Below, in pieces: positions 36,716 to 47,456 of a stretch of 64,000 bases of DNA (its first letter is position 1; every line of letters starts with the position of its first letter). Both the position numbers and the translations under genes were made by a program. The notes under the pieces were generated by a model. It made no database searches. It was given only the letters and a program-made list of their open reading frames with translations, and was not told the origin of the DNA. Source of the DNA: Hysterium pulicare CBS 123377 (Eukaryota; Ascomycota; Dothideomycetes; Hysteriales; Hysteriaceae); assembly GCA_000467715.1 (NCBI GenBank), contig AJFK01000502.1, forward strand, positions 62,001-126,000. Reading direction: 5' to 3'.

Positions 36716-36867
36716 CCTCGTTCGGATTCATGCCACCTTTGGCGTCAAAAGAACACTTACACGTTCTGCGCGAGTCAAGCAGCCCTGGAAAGCCCAAAGT
36801 CTATTTCACTACTAACGCATCTCTACTCGCCTTCATCTCCGGCAATGCAGCCCGACTTACCTTGACA

Positions 36868-37482
36868 ATGCCTACAGAACACTATGAAGACTTCTCGACT
36901 CTCCCATGGTGCCAATCCCTCCTCTCCGACCCCTCATTCACTAAATACAAGCTCATAAACCGCAACCTACCACCGCCGTTCGACGATAATGTATCCAATA
37001 GCTTCTTCGCGAAGACGCTGTTTACAGATACGGCTGTAAGGGCTTATCTGCCTCTGTACCGGCAACCCGCACCCACCTCTCCATCAATCTCATCTCCTTC
37101 TCCCTCCTCAACCTCGACGACTCCCGTCACAGCTGACACTGTTTTCGACGTCGAAGTCTACATACTCGTCTCCATAGGCTCAGACTGCGATGGTGGGACG
37201 CGTCGGCTTCATGGGGGATTGCTTTCTACACTACTAGATCAGGTCATGGGGATGCTAGTCTCTGTTGTTCATGCTAATACACCTGCGACGGCGGAATTGG
37301 TGACGAGGTTCAAGAAGGTGGTTAAGACGCCTGCGGTGCTGCTTTGTCGGGCTAGAATTGTGGAGGAGAATGGGAGGAGGGTTAAGACGAGAGGTAGTGT
37401 GGAGGATGGGAGTGGGACGGTACTTGCAGAGGGGGAAGGTGTTTTTGTTAAGAGTAGGGTGGCGGGAGGGGCAAGAATATAA
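36868..37482 (+). CDS. Hotdog-fold thioesterase (PaaI/4HBT-like)
   Basis: Single exon, 204 aa from the ATG at 36868. The hotdog core is clear: RRLHGGLLSTLLDQVMGML (central helix with the HGG and the Asp typical of the active site), then ELVTRFKKVVKTPAVLLCRA and GSGTVLAEGEGVFVK for the beta strands. Members hydrolyse acyl-CoA thioesters. N-terminal FSTLPWCQSLL fits other fungal members and supports this start. The frame stays open upstream to an ATG at 36655, but those extra 71 residues overlap the inverted repeat at 36571-36715 and do not resemble the family. A Ser/Thr-rich insert of about 25 residues interrupts the strand before the core. No signal peptide is seen; likely cytosolic or organellar. 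Confidence 0.8.
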   Translation: MPTEHYEDFSTLPWCQSLLSDPSFTKYKLINRNLPPPFDDNVSNSFFAKTLFTDTAVRAYLPLYRQPAPTSPSISSPSPSSTSTTPVTADTVFDVEVYILVSIGSDCDGGTRRLHGGLLSTLLDQVMGMLVSVVHANTPATAELVTRFKKVVKTPAVLLCRARIVEENGRRVKTRGSVEDGSGTVLAEGEGVFVKSRVAGGARI

Positions 37483-38040
37483 AGTCTAGTATATAAGAGT
37501 AAAGAGAACTGGGGAAAGATGGCCTCAAGTGTCGGGCATATATGTCGACAGGGGCCGCAGGAACATTCCTAGGTCTCTCAGTACCTGGATATATCATCCT
37601 TGAAGCCGTAAGATATGCATGGCAGAACTCCGACAATATTCTTTATACTTCTCAACTGTCAAACCTTTCCGTGTCATTCATCTATCTCTTTAGCCTCGTC
37701 TCCCTCATCTTTTTTCTCCGTACCTAAAGGCTACCCTTGAAGGGGTCATTTCCCAAACATCACTTCGATAATGATCATCATCATCCCGAAATGGTGCGCA
37801 AAGCAAAATGGTTGCCCCAAACTGATGTGCAAAAGAAATTCATGATCTAGGTCGTCACCGCCAAGGCGTATAACTCTCTCGAACGAAGCGCTATTCCTAA
37901 GTCACTCTCTCACATCATCGTACTTCTAAGTCGAGTGACAAGTCCACGTACAGGGGAGCTAAATAGGTTTTAATCTCCGCAAACCCAGCATCACAGATTG
38001 TCACAAAGGAGAATCTTTCCGAGCATCAGTAGAGCAGAGC
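37483..38040. other. Intergenic stretch, nothing recognised
   Basis: 3' flank of the thioesterase gene up to the promoter-cassette array. A 61-codon frame at 37542 with hydrophobic residues at its end lacks any support as a gene. Confidence 0.4.
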
Positions 38041-38347
38041 CCAGATGGTGACCATGGGGCTTCTTGAACATTGGTTTTCAGACCACACCGAAACCGGATG
38101 TGTGAGGGGCTATATGGTGGTCTGCGGCCAAGCTCCAGACATAAAAGTACACATTTGCATGATCATGAAAGCGAACATGCCCTGATCCTCCACTTTTCGT
38201 TGAAGTCGTTTGTCAGAGACAACTGTTCCAAAATTGCTGTGAGAAGAGAAGAGTTCGAGAGTCGAGGATTTTTATACCATTGATGTTCAGCGGAGCGGAG
38301 GCCCTTTCGAGCACTTTGGGCGTCTCACCGACCTTTGCAAGAGTCGG

Positions 38348-38400
38348 CACGTGCTCGAGCGTCAAGTTTTTCGAAGCATCACTTCTCGTGGGTATATAAA
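38348..38400 (+). promoter_or_regulatory. Cassette 1 of the array
   Basis: GCACGTGC palindrome, then GTATATAAA 45 bp on and a pyrimidine-rich leader ending in CACACATGTTCGACAA. It lacks the TGANTCA site of the other cassettes. The following frames are very short. Confidence 0.45.
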
Positions 38401-38777
38401 CTCCCCTCTCCTTGCGTTTCTCTATCTTTTCTTCTCACACATGTTCGACAACTAATGGAGCGAACATAACTCTTCGGAATATGGATGCTCTTCGGTTTCT
38501 AAAAGCCAGATTTCCCACCTTGAATGTGGAGCACGGGGAGCACTGAACGTACTCCACTAACATCACCATGTTTCTGGTGCCTTTTTGGTGAATGTGTCCC
38601 GTATGGTGGCGGGAAGAGTCACAGTTTGAGGGATACTTGTGGCGCGGAAGTGATAGTGGTGTGGCATCAAGAAACTTGATGATACTGATGTGCATCCGCA
38701 TATTAGGTAATGGAGACCACCGAGCATTCTATAGAGCTTTGTGTCTTTACATCGCTACCCGCAATATCAGTTCTCTG

Positions 38778-38834
38778 CACGTGGTATACTTCAATACCGA
38801 GATGAGTCAGCGACGTCTCTTATGCGTATATAAT
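38778..38834 (+). promoter_or_regulatory. Cassette 2 of the array
   Basis: CACGTG, a perfect AP-1/Gcn4-type TGAGTCA at 38803-38809, then GTATATAAT. The leader ends in CACACACGTTCAACGAAA. A frame of 55 codons (ATG at 38938, ending at 39105) follows. Confidence 0.45.
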
Positions 38835-39236
38835 CCTCCTCCTCATGCTAGTTTCTCTTCTCCTCTCACACACGTTCAACGAAATTAGTTAAGCCTGCAC
38901 AACATTGTTGTACACTCAGAACATATTGGGGCTGGAAATGCACTACCTGGAGAACGATGTGGAGTGTGTCGAGCGCCAGAACTATGATTCAACAATTTCA
39001 AATGTTTTGAGGAGTCCCGTTGATGGCCAAATAGATCACATAATGTTGGCGATGCTTCCAGTGCGACAGTCTATGGGCTTGCAAAATCGGGAAAATGAGC
39101 TCTGAAATACGAGAATTGCGAAACGAGAAGATGATGATAATCATTAGCATAATGGCATAATGAACAACATTGCCAGATGCTGAGAAGCTCTAATAGCCTT
39201 CTACTTCCCACAATTCTCGCCAACCTCTTACCTCCG

Positions 39237-39298
39237 CACGTTCAAGAGCCCTAAGATCTTTGGATGACTTAGCAACCTCTCTTACGCAAATATAAATA
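39237..39298 (+). promoter_or_regulatory. Cassette 3 of the array
   Basis: Degenerate E-box CACGTT, TGACTTA at 39265-39271, then TATAAATA. The leader ends in ACACGTTTGACAAACTAG. A frame of about 43 codons begins at the ATG at 39373 and is unrelated to that of cassette 2. Confidence 0.45.
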
Positions 39299-39685
39299 TC
39301 CCTTCCTCCTGCTGACTGAATCTCTTCCCCTTACACGTTTGACAAACTAGTTGACATCCACAACTTACCGATATGCCAGAGGCATGGCTTCGGGGTTCGG
39401 AACGGATATTTGTGAAGGCTCTATGTGCAGCGAGCATCCAATTTGAACGTCTCAAGAATGTTTCCTGTGTCCCCTTGGGCCAAAACAGAAGTGACAGAGT
39501 CTGATCTCATGGTGTGGCAGCATGAAGAGTTCTAGTATGGGGGAACTTGTAGGCGGATATGGTGGTGACCGAACGAGGACCTCGATGTTGATGATGCGTG
39601 TCAGTATGTTAGAACACTGCGTAATGCTATAAGTCTTCCCCGGCTTCCTAGTTGCTTTCGAATCAATGACCGCAACTCCTTTCAT

Positions 39686-39752
39686 CACGTGCAAGAATAT
39701 CAAGGCAAAGATGATTCAGCGAGCCTCAAGTTCACTCCCACGGATATATAAT
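39686..39752 (+). promoter_or_regulatory. Cassette 4 of the array
   Basis: CACGTG, TGATTCA at 39712-39718, then TATATAAT. The leader is C/T-rich (CTTCCAATCTCTCTACAAAC). The first ATG at 39804 ends after two codons; longer frames further down show no similarity to the other units. Confidence 0.45.
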
Positions 39753-40100
39753 CTAGGCCTGCTGCTCGTCTTCCAATCTCTCTACAAACAATCTTGCTCC
39801 TCCATGGATTAACATCAAAAGGGGATCTTGTAGATGGTCGTTGTGGGAGTCATACCAAAAGACTCTCAGGTTCGATGTTTTGGTCGGGCGTGCCTGTCCA
39901 AACTTCGAGCAAATCATTAAGGTATGCTTTGTGCCTACCTTGGGAGAGTCAGCCAATATCAAAAAAGCGTAGTATGTTCCGGTTCTGTGCGCGGGAAGAG
40001 ATTGTGGATAGCGAGGAGTTGGGGCAACGGGGCTTCTGGCATTGCGGGAATGGAGTATGTTGTGAACACTGAAGAGATGTGTTATTTGATGATGAGCTTC

Positions 40101-40371
40101 AGGAAGTGAATGCTGTGAAGATCATAGAAGATATACGATGCTTCACTTCGGCTTTGGTTACTTTGATGCTGCTAGTGCTCATTCTGATCCATTCAAAATG
40201 CATACTGACACTGAGTCAGGAATTTCGGAGTTGCTGGTCAAAAGTCGAAAGATTTGTCATACCGCTAACAAAGAAGAAGGTCCTGGCGCTCAGAGTCCCC
40301 ATTGGAAGAAACTAGCTAGAATGCCTGCCTAACCCGATACCTTTCCTCCACACTACCCACACATTACAACC
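40101..40371. other. Unassigned stretch after the array
   Basis: A frame at 40079-40315 with a hydrophobic middle is open, but no family or splice context supports it. A TGAGTCA lies at 40212 without a TATA element nearby. Confidence 0.3.
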
Positions 40372-40626
40372 TTACCACCACCAGCCTTCTCCACTTCCAA
40401 TAAAGACTCCGCCGGGTCTTTCTTGAAGGTTGGATCTCAAATGCACCGTATTCGAATACCAGACCGGTGATCGAAGAATTTTGGATTTCCTGTCATCTCG
40501 ACGCATCCTAGCAAAACAGCCGTAGCAGATCCCGTGATGAGCACCATGGTGATGAATCTTGTTCTTAGACAGATCTCTTTTACATTGGCGACAGATCTCC
40601 TTTACATTGGCAATCTCCTTCGCCAT
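40372..40626 (-). CDS. Possible small zinc-ribbon-like protein, 84 aa
   Basis: The frame from the ATG at 40624-40626 encodes C13-x2-C16 and C34-x2-C37 separated by a His-rich loop (HHHGAHHGICYGC), followed by basic residues. This looks like a zinc ribbon or treble-clef finger. Caution: CRQC arises from a 22-bp tandem duplication (40568-40589 and 40590-40611) read in two frames, so the resemblance may be partly accidental. The C-terminal third after KILRSP reads as low-quality sequence and may be beyond a missed intron. No function is assigned. Confidence 0.35.
   Translation of the reverse strand: MAKEIANVKEICRQCKRDLSKNKIHHHGAHHGICYGCFARMRRDDRKSKILRSPVWYSNTVHLRSNLQERPGGVFIGSGEGWWW
40568..40611. 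repeat. 22-bp tandem duplication
   Basis: GACAGATCTC[TC]TTTACATTGGC occurs twice head to tail with one difference. Because 22 is not a multiple of three, the two copies encode different peptides on the minus strand. Confidence 0.85.
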
Positions 40627-40824
40627 CCTTTTGCCATAACGCGAGGACTGGAGCGGCGCACTCTGAGCAGTGAGCCTGAGGCGGTCATCGAGATCAACGT
40701 AGTTTCGGCCTCGAAAAAAGGATCTGGTTTAAGAATGGGGATATAGCAGGAGATGAAGAGGTAGTAGACCCGCCTAATCCACAAAGTATGAATCCACAGT
40801 GGCACACCATTCACCCACCATTAA

Positions 40825-43800
40825 CTATGCCGAGTCCGCTAAAAACGGCATCGAAGTTGTCCAGAGAAAAGCATCCGAATCTCCGGTCCAAATCGATTGC
40901 AATCCGTTTTCATCAGTGCCGAATCCGTTGTCTAGGGGTAGTGGAGACCAAGCGTTGATGTCCCATTCGCCAGGCCAGATTTCGTGTTCGGGGAGCAGGC
41001 TCTGGTCTTGCTGTTGTGGTGTGGTGGAATGTTTGGATTTCGACGGGGATGGAGCAGGGATCTGGTGGTCGTGAAATGTTGCGTGGTTCCTGCGTCGAGG
41101 CTCTTGTGGGGGCTTTGGCATGGAGAGATGGTTCTGCGCTATTGATGGATGGTGTTAGCTTGCTCTGCACAATGGCATATACTAAGATGGAATGTGCAGG
41201 CATACCAGGACGTGCATGAAATGTTTGCCTCTCGACCATCTGAAGTGCTCTACGGCATTTCCTTGCGGATTGTCCGTACGCGCTGTATTTAGCAAGACAG
41301 TCGAGACACTTGCCCCAACTCCTTTCCAAACTCTGCCTTTTGTGTTGATTCTCGATAGATGAGCATAGACGCGCGGTGTGGATCACTGTGGCCGAAGTGT
41401 ACAGATCTGTACTTTATTAGCGCATTTGAAACCGACGGTGGGTAAGAAGAACACGTACAGAACACATTATACCACCACGAAAACGAAGAATCATTGCCAT
41501 TTTGAACTGCTTCCGAGATAAGATCGATTAACTCTTGAGTGGCCAAGACACATGTATTAGATATCCGGACCAGGGTATCTCTCTCCACCATTGATTCAAC
41601 GGAGTCGTCGTCCTTAGCGTGGAGATTGGACTTCTGATCAACTCGGTATAAGACCAGTAGAAAGGGACGCAAGAGAAACATGCGCATGTGGAGATATCTA
41701 GACTCAATGAGTCAGTAAGTATAGAGCTGAGGTTACTGTAGAGAAAAGCCATACCGTGCTCTTGTTATGCGGGCTTGTCGTTTAAAGAGACCTAAATCTC
41801 TCTCATCCCTTGTCTCCAGAATCCCTTGCCATGATCCATCACCGTCCACCACAAGATGCGGCGGGAGTTCTTTTTGCCAATGAACCAAAGTCGCATCTAA
41901 TTTGACTAATTGTTGAAGCCTGTCCGAGTCGATAGGGCTGACATTGTGGTTCTGATATGCTTCGGCTTTTTTGAAGCGCGAGTGGTAACAGCCAACGCTC
42001 TCTACATTTTTTGTCGAGGTTGGATCGCTTTCTTGACTGTAGAAAGACTCGATAATATATCCTAAGATTTGAAGGAGCTTTAGAGAATTGACGTAAAAAG
42101 CAATTTTACTTGGTTTGTGGGGTGGTGACTTGGTAGAAGCTTTGTAGTTTGGAGTAAGAAGATCATCGTCGTCCATCGCAGGTAAAATGAAAGAGCGAAT
42201 GGAGCGTGAGGGTATCATCATGGGTCTCCCGTATGCCATAGAAAGCACCCTGAGCACAATCAGCGATTGTTACGGTTATGAAAGCTCGTATTGTATGGTG
42301 AGAAACACAAGAATAATGAATTCGAATGAGGTTCGTCATCCAGCAATAATAAGTATTACTCACCTATCCAATGTAATGCAGCCGCCCCAGACCCTTCTTC
42401 TCATCTCAATATCTACTTGACTTTGCTCTCGATCTAGATTATACCCATTGGTAGAATCAGATGGCCCAAGGTGCAGGCCGATGGTTTGCGCAGCTCGAAT
42501 TGCGAGTCCGACTATATTCCAGCATAATCCCGACTTTTCCGTACTCTGAAGATATTGCGCCATTAATAATAGAGTTTGGACTAGCTCAATGCTACTCTGT
42601 GCAAGTAAATCAAAGCTTAGGAGCTGCTGTAGTCGGGCGTAGTAGAGGCCGCTTGTTGAGACCCTTTCGTGGGGCTCAACGGAAGGAGAAAAGTAAGCTC
42701 CAAGCGCAAAGACGGCGTTGAGGAGACAATAAAAAACTCTATGACTAGGGTTTAACCTCGGATGGTCATTGGGGGATGATTTGTGCTCCGGTTCCCAGAT
42801 CCGCGAGTATGCACGAATGAATGTCTCTCGGTGCAGGAAAGGATAAAGACTGTGGACTCCCTCAAAGTAGCCATCGACCAAAGCATCGGCGTCCACCCGT
42901 GGAGGAAGACTGTATTCTGATGCACCCAGAAACCTTTTAGGCTCAAAGTAGGCGGTTGGGGATAGCTCTGTGGATTGTTTGGTGGCTGAACGGGATCTCG
43001 AGAAAGGTTCTTCTTGTGTGCTGGCCACTGGGCAATCCTCGCTAGTGCTACTAATCGCATATCGAACCTGGCGCATAAAGCCCACAGCACTAGAGGGACC
43101 GAAGTAATCTTTGCTACCCCGTCGTGGAGCTTTGTGATCAGAAGGACTTCCGCCATGCGCCCCCATAGCGTCCACGCCAATGGAATCATCGTCGTCGCTC
43201 TCTGAATCGTCAATACCATTCAATACTTGGAATCTGGATGGGTTCGAATGAGCGTGAAAGTTTCGATCATTCAAGGCCGTTGGGTCGCGGAGTGGTATAG
43301 GTCCACACGGTGTGCATCCGGGTTCTATTGGTGCAAGGTTCTCTAAGGGTAGATCTTCATCTTGCAGAAATAAATAGTCGATGCCCATTTGAGATCTTTC
43401 TGACCCAGCGTGCTCCGTACTTCGATGAGCATGATTATGCGATCCTTCTCTATTCGCGGAATTGACGATATCATAAGAACCTTCTCTTCTACAAGTGTTG
43501 GATCCCAGAGCAAGGGCCGATTTGCTGCCACACGCTTGCTCCAATTCTTTGATCCTAGCCCGCAACGACTCGACGTAGCTAAAAGGTAGGGCCAATGGTT
43601 AGCGTAAAATGTATGCCCAATGTATGGGAAAAGAGTAGAGCTTTTCATGTGTGACAATGCGATATGCTGGTATATATTTTAATGCCGCTCCGCAAAACGT
43701 CAAACACCCAGAAAGAATGTTATCTTGTTGACGAAGAGAGCTGGGAATGAACATTGCGAGCTTGTTGGGGAGCTTCAATGTGGCACGTACCTCGAACTGC

Positions 43801-44030
43801 CTCTCTTCAAGTTCTCATCGGTAAAGATGCAAGGCAATTGCAACTTTCGTCGAGAACACGCTCCGCAGACTGGTCTAACACCATCACATTTTCTAGAAAC
43901 GAACATCATGGTCAGTATCTGTAAACTTGCCGACACATGATTCGTACCGCTTTCTTTCTCTACATTCAACGCATGCCAAAGAGACCTTCCTGCGTTTTGG
44001 AGGACGGTCTAATGTTGTGGAGTCATCCAT
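40825..44030 (-). CDS. Zn2Cys6 transcription factor with fungal TF domain, seven exons
   Basis: Minus-strand exons 43948-44030, 43791-43892, 42364-43578, 41755-42249, 41459-41697, 41206-41406 and 40825-41138 join in frame to 882 aa. The binuclear cluster is C20-x2-C23-x6-C30-x6-C37-x2-C40-x8-C49, split by the first intron, and followed by a short coiled coil (YVESLRARIKELEQACG). The middle homology region begins near DALVDGYFEGVHSLYPFLHR and contains the family's RRRVWGGCITLDRVLSMAYG. An acidic stretch (DDSESDDDDS) lies between. Such proteins bind CGG/CCG half-sites and usually regulate neighbouring metabolic genes. It is divergent from the amidohydrolase gene, with GCGGA/TCCGC words upstream of both. 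No family member with a known inducer is recognised. Confidence 0.9.
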
Positions 44031-44935
44031 GTGTTCGATTGCCTCAAGATATAGCCCGGAATGTTGCATGTACGAGGTAGTTGAAGGGGCTGGGGAGTCT
44101 CTTCGTAGTTTTCACGAGATGCAGAGAAAATCTCCCGACGCGGGGAAGTGGAGACTGCGGAGTCTGGAGAATTAGCTAAAGTTTGGCCTTTCCCAACTTC
44201 AACTAGAGTAGGACCGATGCTTGCCCATTTCGGGCCTACTAACAGCTCCTGACGTCCATTACGTCCTACTTCAGCAGAACGGTTTAATTGTACTATCCTG
44301 GGTCCATGCATTGGAGTGGATGCTACCTCGAACATAGGCGGCCTGTCGACAAGAATACGATCGTCCTACATGGCATGTTCAAAGCCACAAAATGAAGCCA
44401 ACAAAGAAGTATGGACGACAAGAATGGTGTTGCTACATGTCAAGCGGTTGGGGAAACGTCTTTGTTAGAAAAAAGAGAGCTAGCTGCAACTAGCTAAGTT
44501 GTCTTAGTAAGTATTTTAAATTTTAGTGTCTCAATTTCTGCTCATAACCACAGCTATCTTTCTCTCTCTTAACTACCTAAATATTTGAGTTACTCCGCAT
44601 TTTAAGAGCGGCTCAACGCCCGGTGAAATGGGTGCTACATATAATACATCAAATGGATCCGTGTGGCTTTCATCAACCCCGGCTTAGGCTCCGCACCATG
44701 CGGATCGTGGCCCGCAAGCACTACTTCCGTGCGGGTAAGAATCCGCAGCCTCACTTCCTCCGCAAGTTTCCCCCCTGGTTTGACCCCGGATGACATCCCA
44801 TTCCCCATGGTCCATGGGGAGCGGAATGGTGCTCCTGCAAGAGGGTAAAAGGATGGCGGTACGGCCGACGGAAGAGACGCAGGAATCGTCCTATCTATCA
44901 CTTTACAACTGTCAGAAATAGGCAAAATATCAATC
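44031..44935. promoter_or_regulatory. Shared upstream region of regulator and amidohydrolase
   Basis: 905 bp between two divergent starts. TCCGC/GCGGA occurs at 44157, 44594, 44690, 44700, 44742 and 44759. CCG and CGG form everted pairs at 44691-44703 (N7) and 44727-44734 (N2). A 17-bp perfect palindrome, CCCCATGG-T-CCATGGGG, lies at 44803-44819, about 117 bp before the amidohydrolase ATG. The stretch 44500-44600 is A/T-rich. These are candidate Zn2Cys6 sites; binding is inference. Confidence 0.55.
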
Positions 44936-45948
44936 ATGTCTGCCAAGAGAGTCGACGTTCATCATCACTATGTACCGGATTTCTATGCAAAAGGTCAGAC
45001 ACTTTCCTGTCGCCGACCTACATCATATCTCTATGCTAACCATCAGCAGCTGTCGTATCATCAGGGGGTGACCCGTCCGGCTGGGAGATCCCAAAATGGT
45101 CACTTGAATCCGACCAAGCATTTACAGAGAAGTATGGGGTAGCAACTACCATGCTGTCTCTCACAGCACCAGGAGCTTGCATCCTCAAGGACCCAGCGGC
45201 ATGCGCCAAGCTTGCTCGTGATGCAAACGAGTTCGCAGCCGCCATGCGCGACAAGGACCCAAAAGCTTACGGAGTATTGGCTGCGCTCCCATCGCTGCTC
45301 GATAAAGACCTTGCTCTCAAGGAGATTGCCTATGCATTCGACACTTTGAAGGTAGATGGGGTCACACTCTTCACTAGATACGGTCCTGGCAACCATTACC
45401 TCGGTCACCCTGATTTCAAAGACATCTGGGATGAACTTGAAAGGAGGAAGGCTGTTGTCTTCATTCACCCCACGCATCCGGTCAACACCAACCTCATCAG
45501 TTCCAGCCTACCCCAGCCTGTCATTGATTATCCCTTCGAGACGACCAAGGCAGCCGTTGATCTCATCGTCTCTCGCACCGTGCGAAATCATCCGAACTGC
45601 AAGATCATTTTGTCTCACGCAGGTGGCACATTACCCTATCTCGTAGGACGACCAGCAACCGTAATGCCGTATCTCGACAAATCCTTCACCGTCGAGGACT
45701 TCCTTGAGGATGCTCGCAACTTCTACTTCGACACAGCTGTTGCGGGAAGTGAGAATGTTCTCCTGGTTATCGAGAGGTTTGCTAAGCCCGGACATGTTTT
45801 GTATGGCAGTGATTATCCATATGCCGGGCCGGGTATCATTTCCTACCACACCGATGGGCTTGATAAGTATCCGTTCCAATCGAAGACGTTGTTGGAGGAT
45901 ATCAATCGTAACAATGCTTTGAAGTTGTTTCCTAGACTTCAGGAGTAA
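44936..45948 (+). CDS. Amidohydrolase-2 family decarboxylase (ACMSD/6-MSA decarboxylase-like)
   Basis: Exons 44936-44993 and 45050-45948 join in frame to 318 aa. The N-terminus has the metal-binding VDVHHHYVP motif. It continues with GGDPSGWEIPKWS, LSLTAPGACIL, GVTLFTRYGPGNHYLGHP, FIHPTHPVN, ILSHAGGTLPYL and YGSDYPYAG, carrying the conserved His and Asp ligands of the TIM-barrel amidohydrolases. The segments around TAPGA and GNHYLGHPDF are those I associate with decarboxylases of aromatic acids such as 6-methylsalicylate. A zinc-dependent non-oxidative decarboxylation in the cytosol is therefore the best guess, but the substrate is not proven. It is divergent from the Zn2Cys6 regulator and convergent with the SMP-30 lactonase. 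Confidence 0.9.
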
Positions 45949-46511
45949 GCGGTGGTTATGAGGTCACGTAAAGATTACATACAAGATAGTCGCAAATTAA
46001 AACAACTACTAGCATTAACTCAGTGCCCATGTTTGAACGTTTAGGGTGATATTTTATGTAGCAAAGCAACTCATTGAATGCTATTGAATCAGGCATACCA
46101 TACCACCGACGATGTCTTAAGGTTAGAGATAAGATTGGAAAGCCATTAGGCTCCTTGCACTATATTCTATTTGCGAAAAACTTGGTATTTGTCATGAAAC
46201 CTCCTTCGTTCAGGTTCGCCAAAGTCTACTTGTAGATTCTTGAGGGCCCAATACACGGCATAGTGTTTTTCTGAACTTGGAGGGTACGTGGCTTTAATGA
46301 AGTATTGTAGAAGTTATTTTGGAGGCGTATCTTCCCCATTAACACCAGTGCTATCAGGCCGAGCAAAATTTATTAAGGCCAGTTGCCATCATCAAGCCCA
46401 TATAGAGGGTTGGGGTAGTATATCACGACCCTGCAAGTTTTGTGTTCAAAAGGCTTAGCGCTATAAGCAACATAGTTATATCCCATCGTCAGACCAGATA
46501 GGACCAGATAC
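45949..46511. other. Intergenic stretch between convergent genes
   Basis: A/T-rich 3' flanks of the amidohydrolase and lactonase genes. Nothing recognised. Confidence 0.5.
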
Positions 46512-47456
46512 TCATGGCCTCGCCCCTCCCCTTGACACCTCCACCTCAACAGTCAAAACACTACAAACCGTCCTCTTCCCCACCATAGCCGCAAAGAGAT
46601 CTTCCCCTTCTGGAACCTTATTAACAACCAAGAATAGCGTCTTGCCATCCTCCCCTCCAAGCGCACAAGCCGTCGCATCTCCATCCACATGAATCTGGTG
46701 CGTAATCTTCCCCTCAACATCTCTCCTAATGAACATCTTATACCCCAACATACTAATCCACAACGCATCTTCCGCATCCATACACACGCCATCAATCCCG
46801 CAAAACCTCTCAAAAGGCTTATCCGCCGCAGTGGCTAGTTCATGCGTATCCCAGATCGTTTGCCGGTTTAGGAGTTGAAGAGGCTCAGGCCCAGAGGAAA
46901 TGCTGAATTTCTCGAGATGATACGCGAATGTTTCGCCGAGGTAGAGCGATTCACCCTTCGAATCAATAGCTATACCATTAGGGAAGACTATTCCCTCAGC
47001 CGCGACGCTGACTTCTCTTGACCGGGGTTCGACAACGAGCAAGCGGCCCGGGCTTGGGTTTTCACCGTGCAGCACCCTGGCGCCCGTATCGTCGATGATG
47101 ACGCGACCGTGGGCATCGATAACCATATCGCCGCAATATCCCGTCATCTTCCCTCCCAAATCAGCATAGAGTTCTGATTTCTTGCTTGAGAGAGTGTACT
47201 GGTGGAGTTTTGCGTCGAACATAGATGAATAGATCAAGGTGTTCTCATCTAGGAAACACATCCCATTAGGCTGGTTCTCTACTTCCAGAACATCTGATAC
47301 CGAGCCCGTGGGAGTGATATTGTAGATTTTACGACCGATCATGTCGGAAATGTAAAGAGTGGAGCTGGGAGCGTGCCATCGTGGGCTTTCGCCAAAGTAG
47401 AGGCCGGTGGCTAGGGGCTTGGGGGAGAGAGTTTTGGCGGATGTATTGAGAGACAT
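46512..47456 (-). CDS. SMP-30/gluconolactonase family lactonase
   Basis: Single exon, 314 aa. It is a six-bladed propeller with the metal-site residues E23 (FGESPRW), N160 (FPNGIAID) and D222 (GIDGVCMD); LYISDMIGRKIY, NQPNGMCFLD and GYCGDMVIDAHGR are typical family blades. There is no signal peptide, so it is cytosolic. The family hydrolyses sugar or other 1,4/1,5-lactones in a divalent-metal-dependent way. It is divergent from an SDR gene with only 268 bp between. A dehydrogenase that makes a lactone plus a lactonase that opens it is the usual pairing in non-phosphorylative sugar breakdown, which supports a joint role here (inference). Confidence 0.9.
   Translation of the reverse strand: MSLNTSAKTLSPKPLATGLYFGESPRWHAPSSTLYISDMIGRKIYNITPTGSVSDVLEVENQPNGMCFLDENTLIYSSMFDAKLHQYTLSSKKSELYADLGGKMTGYCGDMVIDAHGRVIIDDTGARVLHGENPSPGRLLVVEPRSREVSVAAEGIVFPNGIAIDSKGESLYLGETFAYHLEKFSISSGPEPLQLLNRQTIWDTHELATAADKPFERFCGIDGVCMDAEDALWISMLGYKMFIRRDVEGKITHQIHVDGDATACALGGEDGKTLFLVVNKVPEGEDLFAAMVGKRTVCSVLTVEVEVSRGGARP

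Larger units (their letters stand above)
38041..40100 (+). repeat. Degenerate tandem array of about 450-bp units with promoter-like cassettes
   Basis: Four successive cassettes contain, in the same order and orientation, an E-box or near match (CACGTG at 38348, 38778 and 39686; CACGTT at 39237), a TGANT[CT]A site in three of them (38803, 39265, 39712), a TATA element 45-59 bp after the E-box (38393, 38827, 39291, 39745) and a C/T-rich leader, in three of them ending in ACA[CT]GTT[CT][AG]A. The spacing between cassettes is 430, 459 and 449 bp. Sequence between cassettes is also related (for example TATGGTGG followed later by TTGATGAT), so whole units were duplicated and then diverged. No protein frame is shared between units. 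Sequence before 38340 has a TATGGTGG segment too, perhaps the end of an older unit. Confidence 0.65.

Noticed and set aside
36655-36867. N-terminal extension of the thioesterase
   Set aside because: It overlaps the inverted repeat and does not match the family; the ATG at 36868 fits better.
46021-46500. Transposon remnant in A/T-rich DNA
   Set aside because: No terminal repeats, target duplications or coding trace; ordinary 3' flank composition.
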